Source: Mantis religiosa (taxonomy: Eukaryota > Arthropoda > Insecta > Mantodea > Mantidae). From it: 64,000 nucleotides of DNA. Below the pieces are notes generated by a model that saw only the letters and a program-made list of their open reading frames with translations, made no database searches and was not told where the DNA came from. The stretch is taken from assembly GCA_030765055.1 (NCBI GenBank), contig CM060947.1, forward strand, positions 221,308,513 to 221,372,512. Direction: 5' to 3'. A program made the translations under genes and the position numbers. Below, in pieces: positions 11,207 to 22,800 of this stretch (position 1 is its first letter; every line of letters starts with the position of its first letter).

Positions 11207-12021
11207 AGTACTGTTTGATGACAGATTTCACATTCTTTTTAATTGATAGATTATTCAATGCGGTTAAAGTGGAGAGCATCCAGAAAAGAGCATTTTTGAG
11301 GATATCTTTCCTAACATGTTTAACAGTTGCCCAAATACTTAGAAGAAAAGCCTTGTGGATGATATTTGTGATAATTAGGCAGTTTATAATTTAAAAATTG
11401 CAAATTATTGGCTGTTTCGATGCCAAATTTATAAGTGAAATTTTCAGTAGATTCACTGTTTCAAAATGATAATATAGGTTTTTAAATTCTAAACAAAAGT
11501 ACAGCTTTCCATATATTTAAGTTTACGCTGAGCAAAACCGTTTTTCAAAGTTTATCGTCTGGAGAAAATAACTTAAGTGCTTTGTTCCCAGGCTTCATAT
11601 AACAATTTTCTATATTTATAATTAATTGTCAATTATGCCTACATAATATGTTAACGTATTTATTAGATTGTAAGTCGTAGTTGGGGCAATACACATCGAT
11701 ATGAAATTAAGAACGCCTTGTATTTGCCGGAGAGGAATTTCATGTGATTCAGGGATATTGTAAAGTTAGAGCAGCAATAGGTAAACCGAAGATGTGTGGT
11801 TCAAGATGCAGCTATGCTACTACATTTCTCAGTCTGATCTTGTTTTGCTGCCACATGTGTGAAAGATGAATTATGAACTTCTTAATGCCTGAAATAACTT
11901 TCCCTTGAAGGAACAAACTAAAGTCTGGACTGAAAGCTTATTTTGTCATTAAATAGCATAAATATGTTATATATAATTTGATATATAGGTATGTATATAT
12001 TACATTACCTATACATAGATA
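11207..12021. other. Intergenic, nothing recognised
   Basis: No coding motif or repeat seen in this AT-rich stretch. Confidence 0.5.
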
Positions 12022-12382
12022 TTTGTCCTGCGCCGTGGCGTAGCTGGCTAGGGCAGCATGCCTTGGTCCCTGGCCACGGAAAGCTGCCCGGGTTATATCC
12101 CACCCATGTGGTGGGGATTTTAGGTCCCGGGTATAGGACCGGTACCCGCTCAACATCGTGAGGAAAGTGAGGAGCTTACGCTAGGTAAGCGGCCCTGGTC
12201 ACGGAAACCAACATTCCGGCTGGGGAATGCCGAGATGCTGACCACATCTCCTCCCCATATCGGTTGGATGATCGTCCACCTCTGCCGTGCGTAAGTGGGT
12301 GTGAGGCCGGCAGTCGGGTTGGTAGGCCTTGGCCCTCTAGGTGCTGTCGCGCCATGGTTTATTATTATTATTATTATTAAAT
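12022..12382 (+). repeat. SINE-like element with tRNA-like head and (TTA)n tail
   Basis: A GC-rich 340-bp body begins GCGCCGTGGCGTAGCTGGCT, an A-box-like start, with a B-box-like GGGTTATATCCCA about 45 bases later. It ends GCGCCATGGTTTATTATTAT, a short TTA tail. The abrupt GC change at both sides and the tail fit a SINE. There is only one copy here and I see no clear target duplication. Confidence 0.6.
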
Positions 12383-13594
12383 ATAAATATGTATTTTTGT
12401 TTAACTATATGCTGCCTTAAGCTTCCGTTATTTCTTTATTTATGGATATGAATGAACCATTTGGTATATTTACGTTCATTATGTAACCATTTCTAGCCCT
12501 TCATTCATACTTTCAGATAAAATTATGTTATCACATCCCCTTTTGACTGCAAAAAATCTAAATAATTTGGCTTTTAAATGAATTTTTCAGTTAAGGATCT
12601 TTTCTTCCGTCCCAGGACCCTAGATGGCATCTAATTTAAAAATAACTAAATTATTACAATACAAATTTATATCTTACACATGCCGGATTATAAACATTTT
12701 CATCTGATAGTTATACATTGTAAAGACGATACAAATCAATATTTTTCTTGATATATTTTTCTCGAAATCTGTCGACTTAAGCAGATCGATATTTGAAGTT
12801 TACAAAGTCCAAAGGCCTTTTGGAACGTTTTGAACCACGTATATATGAATGTGCATAGGGCTTTACATATCTTCAGTGCGTTTAAATCACTATTATAAAT
12901 ATTGTTTATACACAAGAACCGTCGAACATGCATCTGCTACTTATTGAGCTAGAAAAAATATTTGGTAAGAAATATACATGTTACTTGATTTTTAAAAGTG
13001 GTTTGTGTTCCCTCGCGAATTTTGGCCATCACAACGTACATAATTTATCAAATTTGCGGAGCTTGGTGCGATAGGAATTTTTCTTAATCTAACAATTATT
13101 ACTGATTACTTATGTTTAGGGTGGAATGTTTCCAATATTCCCCCAATAGGTTAATTATTGCATCGTAGGGAACATTTTAAATTTTGAAAAATATCTAAAA
13201 TATTGTGGTCAAGAGAAACTCTCAAGAAAGGCCAATAACCTAACCTTTTCATCCATTTTTATAAAATGGTGCATATTTTTCTTAAGACATAATTATGAAC
13301 CTGGTTAACAGATATGCGTCAAAGTTTGTGAAAGCTCTTCCAGAAGTATATGGATAATTATTAAATATCAGGGAAGCATTAAATGTGATACCAGACTCCG
13401 CTGAGAAGTATGTCGCTCTCTTTACACTGATATCATACCTATATGAAAACATTTATAGGAACTTCCAGTTTATAAGTTAAAAGGCATATACACTGCTTTG
13501 AACATTGGTTCACTTTGACAATCAATATCAGGTGTCCAGAACACTAAAGTTAGATAAAAACGTACATAATTCATAGCTACTATCCTAAGTTTCT
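12383..13594. other. Intergenic, nothing recognised
   Basis: AT-rich, only short ORFs without motifs. Confidence 0.5.
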
Positions 13595-14221
13595 TTGCCC
13601 CTGAACCGAAGTTCTATGGATAGTGTAAATGAAGATAAAAACAATATTAAACCAGAGATATGTGGCTGTCTAATGTCCCCGAAGGAGATGTTGAGCAAGA
13701 AGCAAGAGGGGAACAACGCTCCGAATGGCAATTTGTGCAGCATACAACATTTATCAGATGACGGGGTAACCCCACAGAATTCCAAAGCCTTCTACTACCT
13801 GCGGCCCAGCATGAATCTTGTATCATCAATTTTTGAGGAAGGCGGGATACAAGATGGACGGTCGCTGTGGCGCATCTGTTTCCGCCGTCGCCACTTGGCC
13901 AATGGCATTAGTGTTTGCAACAGTTGCTGTTATTTTATACACGCCTATGTTCCAAGGATCATTGCCACTTTACAACAGAGGGAACAACTCGCACACTATA
14001 GCCTAATAGCCTACATATATCTGTCGCGGCTAACACCCCCAGGAGGTAGGGATGAAGTCACAGAAGATAGACAACAGGGATCAACAATTACAGGTTCAAG
14101 AATAGTGACGGCATTCGTAACCAAGCAACTTTCCAAACTTCACGGGGAGCTTTTGGTACCGCCGCACGCGTTGAAACACAGACACTTAATAAGGAAGCGA
14201 ACAAAGGGGGAATTCTGTTAA
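13595..14221 (+). CDS. Unassigned 208-codon ORF, possible exon or decayed gene
   Basis: This is the longest open frame in the window not explained by simple repeats. I do not recognise the product. The frame starts ATG at 13595 (a second ATG at 13619) and has a hydrophilic N-terminal half, a Cys-rich patch (CNSCC near residue 108) and a basic C-terminus (KHRHLIRKRTKG). A different frame over its middle (13818-14006) gives a short peptide with one strongly hydrophobic stretch, WPMALVFATVAVILYTP, that could be a membrane anchor. Local GC is higher than the surroundings. It may be a real exon, a frameshifted pseudogene, or chance. No start context, splice sites or homology settle it. Confidence 0.25.
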   Translation: MPLNRSSMDSVNEDKNNIKPEICGCLMSPKEMLSKKQEGNNAPNGNLCSIQHLSDDGVTPQNSKAFYYLRPSMNLVSSIFEEGGIQDGRSLWRICFRRRHLANGISVCNSCCYFIHAYVPRIIATLQQREQLAHYSLIAYIYLSRLTPPGGRDEVTEDRQQGSTITGSRIVTAFVTKQLSKLHGELLVPPHALKHRHLIRKRTKGEFC

Positions 14222-14626
14222 GGAAATTGCGGTTCAAACCCAGGCGATGGCATTAGATTTTACAGTTTTGTGACGGAACAGTTTTACGAGAATATGTTGC
14301 ATTCTAGTCTAATATAATAAAAGTATAACTAAACTCTGTGTCATATAACCTTGACCCGGAGACATTTATCACTCCGCGTGCATTTACCTTCCCCCTTACC
14401 ATAATTGGCCTAACGCTTTCGAGCCATAGGCCATAGGCAGTGCCTTCCCATCACATTTAAACCTGCAGTAAACATCATAATAATTGCCAGGAAGATAGAT
14501 AAAAGCATGCAAAAATACAAGTTTATAATGGAACTGAGCAAGTTGAAACTGAATGAATGAGCAATGAATCTGAAACAGGTTTATAATGAAAGCCTTTGGC
14601 CTTTTCCACTGGGATTTTTTTAAACC
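14222..14626. other. Intergenic, nothing recognised
   Basis: Contains a minus ORF (14396-14644) with no motif. Confidence 0.45.
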
Positions 14627-15027
14627 TACACACATACCTTGCAAAAATGCTTGTCTTTCAGTATTAAGTCTTGCCGCGCCATACTTGTCGTGTGCTTATT
14701 CACCCAAGTCTCGTCACGGTAGTATATTTTGCGACTTGTATCCCGGTACAGTTTGATTGTCCCTAAATAACGTCTTCGCCACACAGCAATATCGCCCCTG
14801 AAGTGGTAAGTTTTCCTGTTGTCTCAATTTCATGTCGTGATGTTCCTACGCATCTAACACTCACACCTGTAAGTTCAGAGCACAGCTGTTCGACTTCTCT
14901 CACTGACAAAGACGGATTCTTCTCTGCGAGTGCATTAAACACATGCACCACAATTCTTTTTTTCGCCGCTTAGTAAAGGATTTTCCTTGCGATGCTTCAG
15001 CGAAAAACTGGCGGTAGACTCTGCCAT
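14627..15027 (-). pseudogene. DDE transposase 5' fragment, internally deleted
   Basis: On the minus strand translation starts at 15027 (MAESTASFSLKHRKENPLLS), shifts frame at a run of A residues (about 14960-14967), and continues VVHVFNALAEKNPSLS, VEQLCSELTGVSVR and HEIETTGKLTT, a DNA-binding N-terminal region. A second shift leads to WRRRYLGTIKLYRDTSRK and then YYRDETWVNKH, where the first catalytic Asp sits in DETWVN. This layout matches IS630/Tc1-related transposases with a DDE_3-type core that I recall from insects. Most of the linker between the DNA-binding part and DETWVN is missing, and the rest of the catalytic domain is absent after a stop at 14627. Dead or nonautonomous copy. Confidence 0.75.
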
Positions 15028-18000
15028 TGTGCATATAAGTGCACGCGCAATAAACGATCAATAAAATAATTTACCTCTCGCACTCGGCACATTACACCTT
15101 CGAATGGCTATATATGACTAATCCAGTTCAAAACAAGGTCAGTGATAAGCCATATAAACAAATATATCATCACTACCGCTAAAGCACGTGCTATCGTGCC
15201 ATATGAAAGCGGGGCTTGAGAGCAAAGGAACCTCCTCCTTACTTCGGTTAAGAATTAACATGCATTTCAGACAAACCAGCTCTGTTAAGTATATTTAATT
15301 CGCACAGTTGCGAAAATATAAATTTTAAAATTCTCTTTTTACATATAAAGATATATCACCATGTTAAATAATGAACCAATTTTTACCGCACAACAGTCTA
15401 TACTACAATAGCAGCCAATGAGAGGTGATAAGGTCACGTGACCGTTTAGAGGTACGGGGAAAGCTTGTGTGAAACAAGGATTAGCTACCTTTTGGTAAAG
15501 TGAAAAATCCCCTTGCAATAAAGTAAACTAAATAATGTAAACTAAAAGAAATATTTCTGTAGAAAACTTATTCTCAAACTTAAGAGTTGTGTACCTGCTT
15601 CATATATTGCAGTTTACAAGATGCATTAGTCACAGTTTCTGTAATTTTTACCAGATTTATCTTTGCGTGCGAAAGCAGCTCATTTCCCAGCATTTTGACC
15701 ATGCGCAATCCTTGTTACGGCTTGGGTGATGAAGAATGCAATTTCTTACTATAAAGACTAGCAAGGATTTCCTGTTTATAATGAACATCCTAATTTGAGA
15801 TTTTAATGTCCGTTTCGGAATTCATGGGGCTTTGTAGATATCAAAGATCATAGAGCACATCATTCGTGACGTGAATAAGCCAATAATTAACCTGCTTTTG
15901 CAAATTCTGCCCACAGAAGTAGCATTTAGAAGCACGCACAGTAAATTATATTACATCTGTTTTCAGAAGAGTTTAAATTTCATGCGTTCAAAGTTAAGAC
16001 ATTAGTAATTCATTCCTATGGGCATTATTATTACGAATCCTAATTAGAATGATCATCTTAGGATATTCAAATATTCGAAACTTTTTTATTTTAGAGAAGA
16101 ACGTGATAAAAATAGCTATAAATATTTAAAATACAGGCAGATTACTATCCAAATTAACAAATAAAACTTGACTTGCTTGGAGGGTGATTAATGTAAGAAA
16201 ACACCCTTCAGTTAGAGAAACCAGACTTCTATACAAAATAATTTTAGCTTTACTTAATTCATTGTGAAGTAAACCGGAGATTAAGAAGATAAAATCAAAA
16301 CTCGCACAGTAAAAAGACGTTGGATATTCAATAAACTCTAAATGAAAATGATTTAGCAGTTAGTCCACAGATATACAGAGTGTTTTAAAACGACACTGAA
16401 CGAACATATAAAAGTAGTTGATGAGCTTCTATGTGAAACATATAAATTAGTTTTTAGCACCAATAAAGCCACATAAAATTCCCCCAGAATGAGTGTGGAT
16501 TAGGCAGTGAGAGGAACAACACGTGCCTCACACTATCGGAGTTCGCAGGTATAGGTCACAAGTCGTAACGTGTGCTGCAACTGTTTGTAAACATACCGAC
16601 ATACTCAGCAGTAGCTTGCTACTATTAAGAATTTCTTTGGCTTATAAAGAGGCAATAAAAGTATATTGCTCAATTATGCTTATGAGTGTTTAACGTGTTC
16701 CAAAATTCCGTTACAGCAGTCCCTGATGGCAAATAAGTTGGTGAACATATGCAACATAAAGGGAAGTTAATTTTAGTGAGCTTGAGGATGGAAGCATTAA
16801 ATGATAAACAGAGCAGAAAACATCATCAAAGTATTGTATTGTAGATAAATTAACCAAAACTAAATGACTTATACAATGAGACAGGCATTTTATTTCACCT
16901 GTTTAATAATGCCAAATAACGCAATTGTAACTTAAAAGGAAGCTGTTGATATTTACAGTAAGTAGTTTAAAGTATTGTACAACTAATATCATAAAAATGC
17001 TCTGAATTTAAACAAATAAGTATTATAATTGATGTATCTAATTTTACAATTCATATTTTTAATGAAACTAAATTAATCTTGCGTTAGTTGAGATCCCTTC
17101 AGCTCTTGCATCCACCAAAACCATATCCGTCATTTCGGCGTTCGTATAGCGCCCCATATGGCAAGGATTTGTTATCTAAGTACGCGCAAAATCATCCCTG
17201 TTAGGACGGAATATGCAATTTTACACTGAAGAGCAAGCCTGCAAATGTCGAGTTATTAGTCGACTTTTGCACAAATCTCTGCCCTTTTCCCCATTACCTC
17301 AAAGGTAGGCTAGTTTCACTGATAGAGCAAGGAGCAATGCTTTTGTTTTCGTGTCCGGTGCGCCCCAGTAGCAACTTTTGAGGTTCGCACACTAGTGGTT
17401 CCTGCGCTGCCTAGTCACAAAATCATGTAATATTTAATGCTGCGTAAAATTATAGCTAACTGAACTTCGAAGCTGCGACACCGAAATTCTGACTAGTTAA
17501 GTTATAAACTACGCAACGGCTATAATCTTTCAGTGTTGTTCTGAAATAACCTGTATAGAGATGAAAATATAACTAATACTATACCAATATTAACAATGTT
17601 GTGAAATTTTGTGTTTGGTATTATCCTGAAGGTCCTGTCATAGGACATTTTTCCTTCGTTCAAGAAGCTCTCTTCGCTCTAAATTCAACAATATTCCCCA
17701 AAACTTTAGTAGACATTAGGTTAGTTTCTCGCCATGTAGATCTGCGAGACACTTCTTTAATTTTGCAAAGTTTTTACTGCCTTAAGAATGGCTCTAAAAG
17801 GTAGGCATGATTAAAATGAGTGATATACTGTCATTACAAATTAAAGTTGTATTTTTAGTGGTTTTTGTAAATATTTCGACTCTAAATCATTATAATTGGT
17901 AAAAGTTGTACAAAAACAGCATTGACCGTTTTGAAAATGTTATATTAAGCATTTCAAAGTATTCATCCTTTCTTATTTCAGTTCTTTCCTGTTGTAACCG

Positions 18001-18409
18001 TTTTCAAATTAAGTTGTTAATATTTCGTTTCTCAGAAGTCATGTAGGTATACAGCGCAACAAATTGACTTGCTTTTTATGAACAACTGACTACTTGCCAT
18101 ATGAGTTTTAATTATATTGCTTATTGAAATTATTTTAGTGTGGTTTCATTAGGAAATGTGTGTAGCAACATTTTGCGAGAATTAAAATAAGTCATAAAAT
18201 TGTTATAATTAGTGTGACCTAACAGGTGCTTCTATATTTGACTCGCACAGCTCTTTCATAAATATTTATTGGTTGACTATGTTGTATTACATCACGGAAA
18301 TATATTTTTGGAAGAAAATAATAGTATCTAGTTAAGAGGTTTAAAATAATAGTGAAAGCAATTTAGCGAATTCAGAATAAATATGAGTAAAAGTTTGAAA
18401 TACATATTA
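15028..18409. other. Intergenic, nothing recognised
   Basis: A 3.4-kb AT-rich stretch. I found no motif-bearing ORF, terminal repeat, tRNA-like head or long microsatellite. Confidence 0.5.
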
Positions 18410-18785
18410 AATAAAACGGGATAGTCTAACAAAAGGACAAAAGAAATGTTCAAAGCAAAGACGACAAAGGCTATGATATAAGGAACAGAGGGCGGAAGAA
18501 ATAAAGAAAAGAATGTAATTAATTAAAGCTTAGGAAGAATTCAGGAAGGAGAAAGAAATAGGAGTGCAAAAGAATGAGAAATTGAATACAAAGAAAGTAA
18601 AACAAAGCAATTAATGAATAGCGTAATTACAGAAAAGGAAGAAGTATTTAAACTTGAAGGAAAGAAACCAGGGAGAAAAACGGAAAGCAATACGAGTAAC
18701 AGAATAGCAGTAGAGTAGGGGAAAGTAATTTAAGAAAGAAACTGCATGAGACAAAAGCGCAGTCAAAAATAGGGAAAAGGGTTTT
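18410..18785 (+). other. Purine-rich (A/G) strand-asymmetric tract
   Basis: About 370 bases on the plus strand are dominated by A and G with words such as GGAAGAA, AAAGAAA and AGGAAGGAG. There is no fixed period. It may be the remains of a LINE untranslated region or a decayed simple repeat. Confidence 0.5.
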
Positions 18786-19860
18786 ATAATGACGAAATGT
18801 CAACGTCCTTTTCGCATCGCTTTTGTTTTTACTCGAGAGTTGTTCTAAGAAAAATAGCCTCTCCCCTCCACTTCTTGGACTGGGAAGTAAGTATTATAAA
18901 ATGTGCAGCAAGAAAATAAAATTCACATGACTGTCATACCAAAGAGAACACAACAAACTTCAATTCATTAAGAATTAGTTTCACAACTTTTTCAGCGCTG
19001 GTTAAATGAGGATCGGAAACTATCCGACTAGTCTCCCTCATTATTTTCCTAATATCTACCCATATTTGGTTTCAAGCTCAAAATATATTCTTATGTCTAA
19101 CGTGTTTCATTTCTATGAGCAATCTCTGCCCATTCTTGAGCAAACATTCGGTATGAAAAGCTTTTACTTTACCAATTTCACGTCAATAGAGATAAAAACA
19201 AATAAATTTTAAGCAGTAATAAAACATGAGGGATGATTGCTAGGTGATGGTTCTCAAATTGCCTTCACTTTTCTTGCCAAGAGAATATTATTTAACAAAT
19301 GTATAACAAGTAATGTCCCATAAGTTGTTAAGGTACAAAAGTTAATTAGATATAAATTGTTTGTTTAGGAGCTCCAGTTATGCAAAAATCGTAGTCCCAA
19401 TGAAGAGTGTCTCAGAGGCTCTGAAACTTGGACATTTTATTTAATTATTCTGAAATACGATATTTTACCCAAAATAATTGCAACTATTTTTAAACCAAAC
19501 AAGTTTTGAAATAAAAGGACTTATATACTTGTGTTTTAAATCTCATATTATATGGTCAGTGATAATGCTTTTACCTCCATTGTATACCTTCAGGTAAACA
19601 ACTTCAGGTTTACAACTTTCTATTCTCTGTGAGATTAGCTGGATAATAAATTCACGGGTATCAAACTGAATGATGAACAGCGATGTCATTGGTCGTGAGG
19701 TGAAAGAATGGTTCAAATACGGCCCCTGTGTATCTCGCCATATTGGCACACTAGCACAGGCTAAACAAATGCAATACATTTTTGCCTCATAGGAAAAACT
19801 GAATTTAAATTAATTGATGAAAATTAATCATTTCTTCATACAAGCCGTATATAGGCTAAG
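18786..19860. other. Intergenic, nothing recognised
   Basis: Short ORFs only, no motif. Confidence 0.5.
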
Positions 19861-20640
19861 GTTTTGGATAGATGAAGTCAATATGAAAAATTCAATCCCA
19901 CAGCCGGGAGTTTAACCACGGATCTCCTAGTTTCCGACCAGTCACTCTTACCCATTGAGCTACCATGGCCAACTTGCCGTCATAACATTAAATTCTCCAA
20001 TTTACACACATTTTCCCAGGGCCCAAATGACCTTGATGTCGACGGGCCCTAAAACCCCACACACTCACTCACTCACTCACACATTTTCCCGGTAAACCAC
20101 TAGGAGTTCTCGTTTCTAGATGCACCGTTTGTAGCGACTTACCATTGTAAGTGCTTGAGTCCCAGGCTTCATTACTTAAGCTAATTGATGGAAGTTAATT
20201 ATTTCTTCACACTAGCCGTATATAGGCTAAGGTTTTGGATAGTCAATTTGTGAGGTTCAATGCCACGGCCGGGATTTGAACCACGGAACTCCTGGTTTCC
20301 GTCCAGTTGCTCCAACCCATCGAGCTACCATGGCCAACTTGCCAAAACCTTAGCCTATATACGGCTAGTGAGTAGCAATAATTAATTTCCATAAATTAAC
20401 TTAAATAATAAGAGTTAAATGATGAAGCCTGGGACTCAAGTACTTACAACAGTAAGTCACCACAAACGGTGCATCTCGGATGCGAGAGCCCCTAGTGGTT
20501 TACCGGAAAAATGAGTCAATTAAAGAATTTAATATCATAACGGCACGTTGGCCAATGTAGGTGGACGGAAACAAGGAGATCAGTATTTCTAATCCCGGCC
20601 GTGGCACTGAATTTTTCATGCTGACTCTTATCTATCCAAA
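19861..20640. repeat. tRNA-like 307-bp repeat family, cluster A (two minus units then one inverted plus unit)
   Basis: Two units lie on the minus strand with tRNA-like heads at 19901-19970 and 20261-20335, spaced about 305 bp once the 60-bp insertion is subtracted. A third unit lies on the plus strand with a damaged head at about 20551-20606. The units share TAGCCTATATACGGCTAG, a CATCAATTAA-like word, CCTGGGACTCAAGTACTTAC, GTAAGTCGCCACAAACGGTG and GAGAATTTAATGTC before the head. The inversion point near 20336-20345 joins head end to head end, forming a foldback. Confidence 0.9.
20018..20077 (+). mobile_element. 60-bp mini-retroposon with 13-bp target site duplication, copy 1
   Basis: The insert begins AGGGCCCAAATGACCTTGAT, continues GTCGACGGGCCCTAAAAC and ends in a short (ACTC)n tail. 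It is bordered by CACACATTTTCCC at 20005-20017 and again at 20078-20090, an exact 13-bp duplication. It interrupts a tRNA-like unit at a place where sister units run on unbroken, which shows the empty site. The second copy is at 30701-30753. Confidence 0.9.
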
Positions 20641-22239
20641 GACACTTGTCAGAGAGCTACGAACCCTCGTTGGTGACATGAAGGTGAAGGCTAAATTGTT
20701 TCCAACACCAAATGACAAACAGAAAACTGATATTAAGTTTGCTGTTGCATAAAAATACATGCTTAATTCCGTCGTATTTATCTCTAAGTTAGATTTATTT
20801 TTTTTTTTTGGGGGGGGGGGGAATGCAATGAAACGTTTACCTTAATGGTGCTCCGCTAGTGAGAATATGAACAATTTAAATTGTAATTTTTCCCATCCGC
20901 AAATGGGCGTTATTTTGTAGAGATAAAGAAAACTGTCAATCAAGTAAATTGGATGAGGCTCCAGTAGAGAGGAAGCCATGCTGGCAAAGGGTAAGGCTAA
21001 AACACTACCGACATAAACAACTGTATTCCATTATAAACAATTTGTCACAACCCTCTACATGTTTTGAAATGAAAGACAAATGTATTAACTAGGCAAGCAT
21101 TAATCTTTATGTATTAGAATCATGTGCGTAGACACTGAAATAATGTACATTATGTCTCTCCGAAAGTTCCAAGCTTATTTTCTGAAACTTAGAAAAATTA
21201 TGTGGAAAGTAGAATTCAGTAGCTGTATCTAAAGGTAAACTTTCTTTCAATTTTTTAATGCTTTGGGCACGTTAGGTTCAACTTTCTTGTTGGTTTATGA
21301 TATGAAATTGATGAAGACTGCCAGCGTTTTAATTTGCGAGTTTTGCATAATGGAATACCGACCTTTTGATTCCTGACCCTTTTTTTGCGGTCGCAGCATG
21401 CACTACTGGCCTTACACTGTTTGGAGAATCGAACAAAGAACCGTAAGCAAACCCTGAAAGCCGATATCCGTAAAAGGCAACATAGAGGTTTTCGTGTCTG
21501 TCAATACGTCACTCGCGTGAATAGTAAACTGCATTCAGGCCTCGCAACGTTGTCCGTGTAGATACATTAGTGGCAGATGCATTTTGCTGTTGTCAATATG
21601 CTAACATTGTGGCACATATGTATGAGCCCTGAAGGACCAGCTGAAACCACCCGTTGTACTCTCACAAGATAAATTCAAATAGGTATTTACTTCCAAGGGA
21701 GTCCTTTAATTCCAACAAAATCATTTTTCAGTGAAAGCATATCGAAAACAAATAACTAACTAAGAAGCATATACTTTGGAAAGAGAATAAACGTTGTATT
21801 CATGGACTATCGTTTATTTCTAGAACCAAGCGTATTGGCGTTTACTGTCAGAATTCTGCATTCACTTGTTATTTGCTGAAGAGAACAGCTAACACTATTA
21901 ACTTTTTATACATTAAGTGGTGCCATAAAAATGAAGTACTCTGGTGTTGAATGTGTCTTACACTCGTACATAGGTACAGTCACATAGTTCACTTACAATA
22001 CGCAACAATAATTTCAAGAACTCATAATCGAAAATATTGCTTTAGAAATGGAAAATGTATTACACTTGTCAGTGCCTTATTTTCCTTTGGTGGCCGGCCG
22101 GCTAGCTGGCGGTTAGTACTGTAGCAGAAGGCATGCTGCCGTTGCTGTAGGCACACTGCTGCCTCGTTGATTATATAAACCTTGTTTAGGTTTCTCATGA
22201 AAATTACAAATACATTTATCACATATCTTTGTCACAGAA
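20641..22239. other. Intergenic with a T-run/G-run at 20799-20821
   Basis: A run of about 11 T followed by about 12 G lies at 20799-20821. Otherwise no motif or repeat is seen. Confidence 0.5.
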
Positions 22240-22800
22240 ATGATTCCTTTGTACTTAAACGTATGTCTCGCACCTTCGAGGAAAATTTCTGTTCACATGC
22301 ATTATTTCGTCTTTTAGAAATGCAGTAATTGCTCTTCTGATATTGTCTTTCAGTTCTTCCAGCTTCTGCGGGTTTTTCCGTGACTTTTATTTTCTAAGTT
22401 CCCTCGTAAATAAAAACCACACAGCATAAAGTCTGGGGATAGAAGTGGCTATAGTCCTTTACTGATAACGGTATTTTATTTGTCTTCAGTAAAGGACTAT
22501 AGCCACTTCTATCCCCACAGCTTACGGTGTGCGATTTTTATTTACGATGTTTTATTTTATGACGGCATATTATATGAAGATAGGGTCATCTGCAAAGGAC
22601 TATGGTCACTCTGATTCCCAGGCCTTGTGGTGTACTGAAAATATAAGCGTATCGGATAAACCCACAAACGTTGGAAGAACTGAAAGACAATATCAAGGGA
22701 AATTACAGCAATTGGAGAAGATGAATGAATGCGTGTGAACAGATGCGTGGCATCAGGAAGATATTGTTTCCAACAACTTCTGTGACAAAGTTATGTGATT
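22240..22800. mobile_element. Head-to-head inverted duplication of a transposase 3' end
   Basis: Two copies of the same transposase C-terminal region point outward from a central hairpin. The left copy (minus, about 22440-22220) reads SPDFMLCGFYLRGNL, then after a shift PQKLEELKDNIRRAITAF and HVNRNF. The right copy (plus, about 22500-22800) reads LTVCDFYL, then PQTLEELKDNI and further decayed text. Such SPDLTP.DFFLW and LEELKDNI blocks are typical of a mariner/Tc-like transposase common in arthropods. Both sides end with the matching TTCTGTGACAAAG word. Neither copy is complete. The right copy has extra DNA at about 22550-22650. Confidence 0.8.
22405..22546. repeat. Hairpin: 61-nt arms, 20-nt loop
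   Basis: Arms 22405-22465 and 22486-22546 are reverse complements with 7 mismatches in 61, and the inner 32 bp are perfect (ending at TTTACTGA/TCAGTAAA). It is the centre of the inverted transposase duplication and could extrude as a cruciform. Confidence 0.93.
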
